Source of the DNA: Anaerolineae bacterium
Lineage (GTDB): Bacteria > Chloroflexota > Anaerolineae > B4-G1 > SLSP01
Reading direction: 5' to 3'
DNA: 6,564 nucleotides
Assembly (NCBI GenBank): GCA_016927095.1
Contig: JAFGNI010000354.1
Coordinates: 1-6,564, forward strand
In this document: positions 1 to 5,489 of the stretch, one piece after another
How the letters are laid out: each line of letters starts with the position of its first letter
How positions within the stretch are numbered: the first letter of the stretch is position 1
Notes under the pieces: generated by a model
What the model saw: the letters and a program-made list of their open reading frames with translations, nothing else
The model's database searches: none
What the model was told of the DNA's origin: nothing
Translations under genes and position numbers: made by a program

Positions 1-19
1 ATGGGGTGCTCTCCGAAGA

Positions 20-502
20 TCAGTACGGATACTGCCTCGCCGCCTCGAGATAGGCGCCGATGTTCTTCTTCGCACCTCTAACCCGATAGGTGTGGTTGAG
101 CGTGTCCTCAAAGGTGATGTCCACAGCCAGACTGCCGTCGTTATCGGACAATATGCCGTCATTATCCGGCGTGATCGTATGCTCATACACATCGTTCTCG
201 CCAATCCGGTAATGCCCGTGCTCGTCGCTGCTCCACAGGGTCTCGGTAACGAAGCTGGAGCGCCCGTTCGCGTACTTGACGACCATATACTCGAGCTTCT
301 TAGCCCTCCTCCCGTGGTTGGCAACTCGGATCCCGAGGACCGGCGGGCTGGACGGTTCCTCCTCATAGATCCGCTGCGGGGGATAGAAGTGGCTTATCGC
401 CTTGACACGAGCGCCCTCCCGGAATGTGGCGTAGAAGGATAGCCCAAAGGACGCAACGGACACGATGAAAGCCAGAATCGATATCAGCGTTGAGGTATCC
501 AC
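20..502 (-). CDS. Small membrane-anchored protein of unknown function
   Basis: The 160-residue product has one hydrophobic segment at about residues 5-27, then a soluble part of about 130 residues that looks beta-rich (alternating stretches such as GIRVANHG and LEYMVVKY). The short acidic N-terminus and the basic residues just after the segment (R-E-G-A-R-V-K) suggest, by the positive-inside rule, that the soluble domain faces the cytoplasm. The start is GTG at 502-500, preceded by AAAGGGGGG at 515-507, a good purine-rich ribosome site about 5 nt away. The stop is TGA. I do not recognise the family and see no catalytic motif. Hand-counted GC in 61-180 is about 52%, against about 72% in 3001-3060, which hints at a separate origin. 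It is divergent from the methyltransferase cluster and appears to be transcribed alone. The coding call is fairly sure; the function is unknown. Confidence 0.75.
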   Translation of the reverse strand: MDTSTLISILAFIVSVASFGLSFYATFREGARVKAISHFYPPQRIYEEEPSSPPVLGIRVANHGRRAKKLEYMVVKYANGRSSFVTETLWSSDEHGHYRIGENDVYEHTITPDNDGILSDNDGSLAVDITFEDTLNHTYRVRGAKKNIGAYLEAARQYPY

Positions 503-631
503 TGAACCCCCCTTTCGCAGATATGCGAAGCGACAACGGCGTTAGTGAATCAGCACCAGACTTGCGCTGCGCTGACAGTGGACGGCGGATGGCACGGAGA
601 GTGGTGCGAGACGACGCGAGACGCAACTAAG

Positions 632-659
632 AGTATAGGCCAGCACAACTATACCGCAA
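632..659 (-). promoter_or_regulatory. Possible promoter of the minus-strand small membrane protein
   Basis: Read on the minus strand, TTGCGG (659-654) is followed after 16 nt by TATACT (637-632). The -10 matches the sigma70 consensus at five of six positions; the -35 matches only three. Transcription would begin near 625 and leave a leader of about 120 nt before the GTG at 502. The elements lie inside an inverted-repeat cluster that could be an operator. This is moderate evidence only. Confidence 0.35.
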
Positions 660-669
660 TCGTGCTGGC
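633..669. repeat. Two interleaved inverted repeats (operator-like)
   Basis: GTATAG (633-638) is inverted as CTATAC (649-654) across a 10-nt spacer. Interlocked with it, GCCAGCAC (639-646) is inverted as GTGCTGGC (662-669) across 15 nt. Both are perfect. The first has the size and spacing of a dimeric repressor site and covers the predicted -10 for the gene to its left. The second could form an RNA hairpin instead. The regulatory role is inferred from position. Confidence 0.4.
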
Positions 670-745
670 GGGTAGGGCTAGCGCATTTGACCTCACATCA
701 CGCCATATGCGGGCTGCTATGTAGGCCGGGTAGCCGACCCGGCCC

Positions 746-805
746 GGCGGCGCAGCCGCCGTTGCGCAAGGCCCCTGCGACGGGGCTGTCCAAATACGAC
801 AGCCC
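746..805. repeat. Cluster of GC-rich hairpins, two mutually exclusive
   Basis: Three stems lie in a row: GGCGGC (746-751) with GCCGCC (755-760); GCCCC (771-775) with GGGGC (782-786); and GGGCTGTC (783-790) with GACAGCCC (798-805), an 8-bp perfect stem with a 7-nt loop. The second and third share bases 783-786 and cannot form together. No T-run follows, so this is not a standard intrinsic terminator. The cluster sits just upstream of the predicted promoter at 822-849, so it may act as DNA or belong to a longer transcript. Confidence 0.4.
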
Positions 806-821
806 TGTGCCGGCGTGGGGT

Positions 822-849
822 TTGATTCCTGTCCGTTGCGTGTTAGCAT
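822..849 (+). promoter_or_regulatory. Predicted extended -10 promoter of the methyltransferase/CDF operon
   Basis: TTGATT (822-827) and TAGCAT (844-849) are separated by 16 nt, and TG at 841-842 supplies an extended -10 (TGnTAGCAT). Transcription would start near 856, leaving about 25 nt before the strong ribosome site at 864-874. The match is partial at both hexamers, but the position directly ahead of the first translated unit supports it. Confidence 0.45.
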
Positions 850-881
850 ACCGCTCCATCAACAAAGGGAGGGGCCATCCA

Positions 882-920
882 ATGGACAGCCAGCACCAAG
901 GAGCGCCTGCAACGTTATGA
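882..920 (+). CDS. Possible 12-residue leader peptide, stop overlapping the next start
   Basis: An ATG at 882 follows the best ribosome site of the region (AAAGGGAGGGG, 864-874, 7-nt spacing) and opens a 12-codon frame, MDSQHQGAPATL, ending in TGA at 918-920. That TGA overlaps the ATG at 917 of the methyltransferase as ATGA, the classic coupling arrangement. The methyltransferase's own candidate site (AAGGAG, 898-903) lies inside this mini-frame, 13 nt from its start, which is long. Ribosomes may therefore load at 882 and reinitiate at 917. The peptide has no run of one amino acid typical of attenuators. The alternative is a frameshift (real or sequencing) joining 882 to the downstream frame. 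Confidence 0.45.
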   Translation: MDSQHQGAPATL

Positions 921-1816
921 GCGATCGCCCGGTCTGCAACTACGAGGGCTCGCGGTACCGCACCGAGTTCTGGAACACCGAGCGCGCCTATGAGGATGCG
1001 GCGGAGCGCGTGGCGCTTCGAGCGCTATTGCCGCCCCAAGGGGAGACGCTGGTCGAGATCGGCGCGGGTTACGGACGCCTCGCTGACCTCTACGCCGGCT
1101 ACGACACGGTGGTCCTTATGGACTACGCCCATACCCAGCTGGCGCAGGCGGTTGAGCGCCTGGGCGCCACAGGTCCCAACGACCACCCCAGGTACGTCTA
1201 CGTCCAGGCCAACTTCTACCACCTCCCCTTCGTAGCCGGGCGCTTTGACACCGTGGCGATGATCCGCACGCTGCACCACGCTGTGGAGGCCGCAACGGTC
1301 ATCAGAAACGTCTCGGAGATCCTGGCACCATCGGGCGCCTTCGTGCTCGAGTTCGCGAACAAGCGCAACCTGAAGGCCATCGCCCGCCATCTCTTGGGCC
1401 GGCAGTCGTGGTCGCCCTATGCCCTGGAGCCGGTGGAGTTTGTGGAACTCAACTTCGATTTCCACCCTCGCTGGATCTGGGCCCAGCTCGCGGCCCAGGG
1501 TCTAGAGCGGGAGACCATCCGGACCGTCTCACACTTCCGCATGGGAGCCCTGAAGCGCCTCGTCCCAACCAAGCTGCTGGTCGCCCTGGATGCCTTGGCA
1601 CAGCGCACTGGGCCGCTCTGGCAGCTCAGTCCCAGCGTCTTCGTGCGCTCCCGCGCAGATAGCAGCCACGAGTCCGCCCCGCAGGGCAGGTTCTTCCGCT
1701 GCCCTGCCTGCGGCGCACCGCTGGGGGCCCCGCCGCAGCCGGTCTTCACGTGTGGCTGCGGTGAGGTCTGGGAGAGGCACGGCGAGATCTACGACTTCCG
1801 TTACCCGAGAGACTGA
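917..1816 (+). CDS. Class I SAM-dependent methyltransferase with C-terminal zinc ribbon
   Basis: The predicted 299-residue cytoplasmic enzyme transfers a methyl group from S-adenosylmethionine to an unknown substrate. The SAM-binding motif I is EIGAGYG at 47-53, the acidic residue ending strand 2 is D69 (VLMDYA), and the motif around YVQANFYHLPF (95-105) and RFDTVAMI (109-116) is of the methyltransferase-11/UbiE type. The C-terminus has a zinc-ribbon-like tail, C262-x2-C265 and C279-x-C281, followed by a W-x-R-H-G-E-I-Y-D-F stretch reminiscent of Trm112. The ATG at 917 is chosen because the reading frame upstream to 815 (MGFDSC...) does not look like protein and crosses the predicted promoter. 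The gene ends 7 nt before the CDF gene and is probably co-transcribed with it. The fold is sure; the substrate is unknown. Confidence 0.9.
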   Translation: MSDRPVCNYEGSRYRTEFWNTERAYEDAAERVALRALLPPQGETLVEIGAGYGRLADLYAGYDTVVLMDYAHTQLAQAVERLGATGPNDHPRYVYVQANFYHLPFVAGRFDTVAMIRTLHHAVEAATVIRNVSEILAPSGAFVLEFANKRNLKAIARHLLGRQSWSPYALEPVEFVELNFDFHPRWIWAQLAAQGLERETIRTVSHFRMGALKRLVPTKLLVALDALAQRTGPLWQLSPSVFVRSRADSSHESAPQGRFFRCPACGAPLGAPPQPVFTCGCGEVWERHGEIYDFRYPRD

Positions 1817-1823
1817 GCCCGCG

Positions 1824-2807
1824 ATGCAGATGCAGTTCATCCGAGAAGCGAGTCCCGACCCTGGGCGGCGCCGGTTGCTGGTCCGGGCACTCTATATCAC
1901 GATCCTGGGCAATGCTGTCCTGGCGGTCGGCAAGGGCATTGTCGCTGCGATCTCGGGCAGCGTAGCCCTCTACGCCGACGCGGCGAACTCCGTCTCGGAC
2001 CTCTTTTACTCGTTGCTGATATCACTGGGGTTGTGGATCTCCCAGCGCCCGCCGGATCTGAGCCACCCGCAGGGCCACAGCCGTTTCGAGCCGCTGGCAG
2101 GGCTTGTCGTCGCCGCGGCAATGACGATTGCCGCCTATGAGGCCGGTCGGGCCGCGGTCGAGAGGTTTCTCGCAGGAGGCACCACCGTGTCGCTGGGGTG
2201 GCCGGCGGCGGCGCTGTTGGTCAGCGCGGCCCTCAAGAGCGTGATGTATGTCCTCATTCACCGGATCGCAGGACAAGCGAGCAGCCCCACCCTCGATGCC
2301 GCTGCGAAGGACAACTTCGCCGACGTGCTCACCTCCATCGCGGCATTCGCCGGGATCCTAGCGTCCCAGTTCCTCCACCCGCTGGCAGACCCCATCGCCG
2401 GCGCGGCTGTCGCGCTGTGGATCCTCCACGCCGCCCTCGGTGTTTGGGGCGAGAATCTCAGGTACCTGACCGGCGGTGGCGCCTCCTCAGAGCTACGCCA
2501 GGAAATCATCGCGGTTTCCGGGGCCGTTCAAGGCGTGGAACGTGTCCACCAGGTGATCACAGAGCATGTCGGTCCGGAACTGGTCGCCGACCTGCACATC
2601 AATGTCGACGGCAACCTGCCGCTCTTTGACGCCCACGCCATCTCGGACAACGTGCGGGAGAGCGTCGAGGCCCTGGAGGGCATCGATCGCGCCTACGTCC
2701 ATGTTGAACCGTGCGAGATCATCCCAAGGTTGGACGACCGCGGGCCTGCCGGGAGCGAGCCGCCAGAAGGCGGAGGCGCAGGAGAGCGGGCCGCGCAGAA
2801 ACGGTAG
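1824..2807 (+). CDS. Cation diffusion facilitator (CDF) efflux transporter, Mn-type metal site
   Basis: The 327-residue inner-membrane antiporter is predicted to export divalent metal in exchange for protons. It has the CDF layout: six membrane segments over about residues 20-210, then a cytoplasmic ferredoxin-like dimerisation domain (about 225-305) with the family patterns VHQVITEHVG, LHINVDG and VHVEP. The site-A residues are N55 and D59 in segment 2 (ADAANSVSD) and D163 and D167 in segment 5 (DNFAD). N-D/D-D is the pattern reported for manganese CDFs, whereas zinc exporters carry H or D with HxxxD. The loop HPQGHSRFEPL (81-91) is also typical. The tail after about 310 is a low-complexity Gly/Glu/Arg run. 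The start at 1824 (or ATG 1830, two codons in) has only a weak ribosome site, so translation probably depends on the methyltransferase stop 7 nt upstream. The family call is very safe; the metal is an inference. Confidence 0.95.
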   Translation: MQMQFIREASPDPGRRRLLVRALYITILGNAVLAVGKGIVAAISGSVALYADAANSVSDLFYSLLISLGLWISQRPPDLSHPQGHSRFEPLAGLVVAAAMTIAAYEAGRAAVERFLAGGTTVSLGWPAAALLVSAALKSVMYVLIHRIAGQASSPTLDAAAKDNFADVLTSIAAFAGILASQFLHPLADPIAGAAVALWILHAALGVWGENLRYLTGGGASSELRQEIIAVSGAVQGVERVHQVITEHVGPELVADLHINVDGNLPLFDAHAISDNVRESVEALEGIDRAYVHVEPCEIIPRLDDRGPAGSEPPEGGGAGERAAQKR

Positions 2808-2809
2808 TG

Positions 2810-2815
2810 TATAAT
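2810..2815 (+). promoter_or_regulatory. Perfect TATAAT -10 box for a near-leaderless transcript
   Basis: TATAAT begins three bases after the CDF stop and ends 10 nt before the ATG at 2826. A start 6-8 nt downstream of the hexamer would fall at about 2821-2823, leaving an almost leaderless message. No ribosome binding site exists between the CDF stop and 2826, which fits leaderless initiation. No good TTGACA is seen at the usual distance. It would separate expression of the membrane protein and second methyltransferase from that of the CDF gene. Confidence 0.5.
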
Positions 2816-2825
2816 AGCTGCCGTT

Positions 2826-3671
2826 ATGGAGACATCGATCGAACAACGGACCAACATAGATCTCGGCTTGACGCTGGAGGGCGGCTGGGTGCTGCTCCCA
2901 CTGCTCTCGGCGTTGGGCGGGGCCTGGGCTTACAATCCGGGACTGTGGACTGAGGAGCCGGCGAGGCTCGCCATCGCCCTGGGCCTCATCGTCGGGGGCT
3001 GGCAATCGCTCTGGCGCGCACTGACGCGCACCGACTGGGCGGCACCCCTGGGACAATGGCCGGGCTGGTCGAAGGCCGCCCCTCTGCCGGCCTGGCCCTA
3101 CGTGCAGCCGGGCACGCCCGGTGAAGCTCTGCACCGGCGGCTGTCCTACGCGAAGGCGTGGTGGCAGGAGGCCGGTCGGGCCAGCCTCGCCCACCCCCTG
3201 AAGCGTGCGATCTCGGCTATCGCCGTCACCCTCCTGCTGAGTGCGGCCCTGGGCCGCGAGACGGTGATCTTGAGCATGGCGTACCTGGCGTGGACGGAAT
3301 TGGCCGTGCTCTGGCACGAGGGGCGGGGTGAGGTCGGGCCAATCTGGGGCGCGACGGCGTTAATCGCCGGGCCCTGGTTCCTCGGCGCCACGCTCAACGA
3401 CGGCAACCTGGCACCGGCAGCCCTCTCCAGCGTGGCACTGGCCCTGATGATTGGGCTCTATGCCCACACCAACGGCTGGGCCGTCGTGGGACCATTGGCC
3501 GGTGCGGCGTTCCTGCTCTGGCGTGGCCACGCTGACGCGGTCGGGTGGCTGCTCTTGCTCTTCCTGCCGGGACTGATCACGCTGACAGTTCAGCCGGACC
3601 GTGACGCCTACCGGCGCACCATTGGACCGTGGGTGATCGGGATCGTCGCGCTGCTCGCGTGGGTATTGTAG
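2826..3671 (+). CDS. Polytopic membrane protein, family not recognised
   Basis: This 281-residue protein has about eight or nine hydrophobic segments, near residues 20-36, 47-65, 128-143, 145-163, 171-190, 196-213, 217-232, 238-255 and 265-281. Between the second and third lies a cytoplasm- or surface-exposed loop of about 60 residues (66-127) rich in Trp and Pro (WPGW, PAWPY, KAWWQEAGR). The N-terminus is short and polar, and the protein ends inside its last membrane segment. I see no transporter signature, ATP-binding site or catalytic motif, so no function is assigned. The ATG at 2826 lacks a ribosome site but lies just behind a TATAAT. The stop is only 2 nt before the methyltransferase start at 3674, so the two proteins are probably made together and may interact in the membrane. 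Confidence 0.85.
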   Translation: METSIEQRTNIDLGLTLEGGWVLLPLLSALGGAWAYNPGLWTEEPARLAIALGLIVGGWQSLWRALTRTDWAAPLGQWPGWSKAAPLPAWPYVQPGTPGEALHRRLSYAKAWWQEAGRASLAHPLKRAISAIAVTLLLSAALGRETVILSMAYLAWTELAVLWHEGRGEVGPIWGATALIAGPWFLGATLNDGNLAPAALSSVALALMIGLYAHTNGWAVVGPLAGAAFLLWRGHADAVGWLLLLFLPGLITLTVQPDRDAYRRTIGPWVIGIVALLAWVL

Positions 3672-3673
3672 CG

Positions 3674-4525
3674 ATGGGGTGGGTCCTTGGCATCGCCGGC
3701 GCCCTCGTACTGATTGCCTTCCTCTATTGGCAGCTCATCATCGCCGAGGGTGCCTACATGGGCCGCAAGGTCGTCGCCCTGCTCTACGATTGGTCCGCTC
3801 ACATCTACGACCGGATCAAGCAATACGATACGGGCTATGAAACCTACTTCCTTGCCCGTCCTCTGACCAGCGCGCTCTTCTCCTTTCCCAACCCCCTGAT
3901 CCTGGATGTGGCCACAGGCACAGCGCGGCTCGCCCGCACGGTGATGCAGGAGGTGGGCTTCCGGGGGCGGCTGATCGGGGTGGATATCTCGCGCAGGATG
4001 CTGGCACAAGCTGCGCTCAAGACAAAGCGCTATGGCGACCGGGTGACGCTTGTCTGGGACGATGCCTCGCAGTTGGCCTTCCCGGACGACACCTTTGAGG
4101 TCGTCGCCTGTCTGGAAGCGCTGGAGTTTATGCCCGACCCCGACCAGGTGCTGGGTGAGATGGTGCGGGTCCTTAGGCCGGGTGGCATCCTGATGATGAC
4201 CAATCGCATCGGCAATGACGCCCGCTTGATGCCGGGGCGCACCCAGTCCTCGGAAGCACTCTATACCAAGCTGCAGGATCTCGCGCTGGAAATGATCCAG
4301 ATCCGGCCCTGGCAGGAGGACTACGATCTGGTCTGGGCCCTCAAGCCGGGCGTCTGCACACCGCTGCCGGTGCGCAGGCTGGCGGATGTGCTGCTCTGCC
4401 CGGTGTGTAAGGGCGATGTAGCGCTGGAGAGCGAGGATGGCGCCTCAGGTGCCTACCGTTGCGGGAATGGGCACGTGATCCCCGTGGGCGATGACGGCAT
4501 CGTGGACGTGATGCGGGCGAGGTAG
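3674..4525 (+). CDS. Membrane-anchored SAM-dependent methyltransferase with Trm112-like zinc tail
   Basis: The 283-residue protein starts with a single hydrophobic segment (W3 to about I23), which would tether a cytoplasmic methyltransferase domain to the membrane. Motif I is LDVATGTARL (77-86), with Ala at 84 where many relatives have Gly. Motif II is GVDISRRML with D104. The WDDASQLAFPDDTFEVV stretch (128-144) and LRPGGILMMTN place it in the methyltransferase-11/UbiE group. The tail carries C242-P-V-C245, C263 and H267 (CPVC ... RCGNGH), a zinc ribbon followed by IPVGDDGIVDV, as in Trm112-like domains. ATG 3674 is preferred because it begins the anchor; ATG 3629 and GTG 3659 in frame would overlap the preceding gene by up to 43 nt. 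No clear ribosome site is present, so coupling to the upstream stop is likely. The substrate is unknown; a lipid, quinone or membrane glycan would suit the anchor. Confidence 0.9.
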   Translation: MGWVLGIAGALVLIAFLYWQLIIAEGAYMGRKVVALLYDWSAHIYDRIKQYDTGYETYFLARPLTSALFSFPNPLILDVATGTARLARTVMQEVGFRGRLIGVDISRRMLAQAALKTKRYGDRVTLVWDDASQLAFPDDTFEVVACLEALEFMPDPDQVLGEMVRVLRPGGILMMTNRIGNDARLMPGRTQSSEALYTKLQDLALEMIQIRPWQEDYDLVWALKPGVCTPLPVRRLADVLLCPVCKGDVALESEDGASGAYRCGNGHVIPVGDDGIVDVMRAR

Positions 4526-4531
4526 GGCTCC

Positions 4532-4551
4532 GTAACCGCTGAAGCGGTTAC
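4532..4551. repeat. Perfect 9-bp palindromic hairpin after the methyltransferase gene
   Basis: GTAACCGCT (4532-4540) is perfectly inverted as AGCGGTTAC (4543-4551), effectively an 8-bp stem with a TGAA loop, beginning 7 nt after the stop of the plus-strand cluster. The T-run needed for an intrinsic terminator is not adjacent; the nearest is TTTT at 4564-4567. It may stop or stabilise the transcript end, or be one copy of a dispersed REP-like palindrome. Confidence 0.5.
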
Positions 4552-4672
4552 TACGAACGGCGCTTTTCGCGCGTGCGGCCGGTCCGCAACTTGTGGGGCA
4601 TTCGGTCTGCGGATGGCCATTTCAGAGGCGATGCCGGCGCCGGGCAAACCGCATACGTGGACTATCGAATCA

Positions 4673-4705
4673 AGTGCACCCCACCAACTGCAGGTGGGGC
4701 GCACT
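4673..4705. terminator. Strong hairpin in the convergent region, possible terminator
   Basis: The arms 4673-4685 and 4693-4705 pair at 12 of 13 positions (one A-C mismatch) around the loop AACTGCA, with core CCCCACC/GGTGGGG. It lies 69 nt beyond the stop of the minus-strand TPR gene, where a terminator is expected. On that strand it is followed by TTGATT, only weakly U-rich. It could also serve as the 3' end of transcripts from either side. Confidence 0.45.
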
Positions 4706-4773
4706 GGGCGGGTGGCGGCGCACTGGCCAATCCCCAAGCGCGATGCTTGACCTGCTCCCAGGAGACTTGAGGT

Positions 4774-5379
4774 TCAGCGGCGGCGCAGCCTGGGCAATTG
4801 GGACATGGTCTTGCGCATGAGGGCCACCAAGCCACCGGAGTTGGCCTTGCGGGCCGCAACCAGGGCGTGGTTAAGATAGGTCTTGGCCTTGGGGCGGTTG
4901 CCGTGCTGGGCGTAGAGGATGGCGAGGTTGCGCAAGGTCTTGGCCTCACCCTCCAGGTCCTCGAGCGCCCGGCGGATCTCCAGCGCCTCGTCATAGACCT
5001 CGATCGCCTGCTGCCAGTCCCCCATCCCATCGTGCGCAGCAGCGACGTTATTGAGGACCACAGCCTCGCCTGCGCGATCGCCGGCGGTCCGGTAGAGCTC
5101 GCGCGCCTCCGTCGCCTTGGCCATCGCCTGAGGCCAGTCCTCCAACGCTAGGTGGACGCTGGCGATGTCGTTGAGCGCTTGGGCTTTGCCGGCGGGATCC
5201 TCCGCGGCCTCCATCAGGTCGATGACCTCCTGATAACGCTCGATCGCAGGCTCCCACTCACCTTTGGCCAGGAAACCACGCGCCTCTTCGTTGAGCGCAG
5301 CAACGCGCTCCGCTGCCGGCGTGGTCGCACCGGCCATGTCGGCGTCACTCTCAGTCTGCATGTCGTGTTCGTCAACCAT
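4774..5379 (-). CDS. TPR-repeat protein with four 40-residue repeats
   Basis: The 201-residue protein is a tetratricopeptide-repeat scaffold, expected to be cytoplasmic and to bind another protein. After an acidic, disordered N-terminus (1-22) there are four repeats in strict 40-residue register: L29/L69/L109/L149, A45/A85/A125/A165 and W42/W82/W122. The fourth has R162 in place of Trp and is degenerate. The unit length and the LNxxA ... GDWxxAIxxYxEAL pattern are those of the 40-residue (kinesin-light-chain-like, TPR_12) class rather than the 34-residue class. The last 25 residues end in a basic tail (RLRRR). ATG at 5379-5377 has a strong ribosome site, TAAGGAGA at 5394-5387, 7-8 nt away. 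It lies 110 nt downstream of the hydrolase gene on the same strand, so co-transcription is plausible. The repeat fold is very likely; the partner is unknown. Confidence 0.92.
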   Translation of the reverse strand: MVDEHDMQTESDADMAGATTPAAERVAALNEEARGFLAKGEWEPAIERYQEVIDLMEAAEDPAGKAQALNDIASVHLALEDWPQAMAKATEARELYRTAGDRAGEAVVLNNVAAAHDGMGDWQQAIEVYDEALEIRRALEDLEGEAKTLRNLAILYAQHGNRPKAKTYLNHALVAARKANSGGLVALMRKTMSQLPRLRRR

Positions 5380-5414
5380 TTCCGGGTCTCCTTAGGGTTT
5401 CTCTGGTGATAGAT

Positions 5415-5431
5415 CAGCGCCGTAGGCGCTG
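5415..5431. repeat. 7-bp inverted repeat between hydrolase and TPR genes
   Basis: CAGCGCC (5415-5421) and GGCGCTG (5425-5431) form a perfect stem with a 3-nt loop, in the 110-nt gap between the two minus-strand genes. It lacks a following T-run on either strand. It could be an mRNA processing or stability element for the downstream TPR message, or chance in GC-rich DNA. Confidence 0.3.
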
Positions 5432-5489
5432 CAGGATGTTGCCCGCCGGTCATAGGCAGCAACCGTCGAGGGGGTAAGGGCCTGGGGGC

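Larger units (their letters stand above)
503..881. other. Divergent intergenic regulatory region
   Basis: This stretch separates the minus-strand gene starting at 502 from the plus-strand cluster. Short open frames here look like chance reading frames, with Arg/Pro/Ala-rich composition and no start context. It holds interleaved inverted repeats (633-669), a run of GC-rich hairpins (746-805) and a promoter-like pair (822-849), listed separately. Nothing resembling a tRNA or a known riboswitch was seen. Confidence 0.7.

Noticed and set aside
815..916. N-terminal extension of the first methyltransferase to ATG 815
   Set aside because: The 34 extra residues do not resemble protein, there is no ribosome site at 815, and the extension runs through the predicted promoter.
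1590..1823. 78-codon extension of the CDF protein
   Set aside because: It is an out-of-frame overlap with the methyltransferase, Ser/Arg/Ala-rich, while the CDF family starts close to the ATG at 1824.
2493..3317. 274-codon minus-strand open frame across the CDF and membrane-protein genes
   Set aside because: It spans two well-supported genes and their junction in antisense, and has Gln/Arg/Pro-rich composition with no recognisable fold.
4632..4646. GC palindrome TGCCGGCGCCGGGCA
   Set aside because: A short CG-only palindrome is expected by chance in such DNA, with no T-run or gene boundary next to it.
4573..4820. Short plus-strand open frames in the convergent region
   Set aside because: They lack ribosome sites, cross the hairpin at 4673-4705 and run into the TPR gene in antisense.
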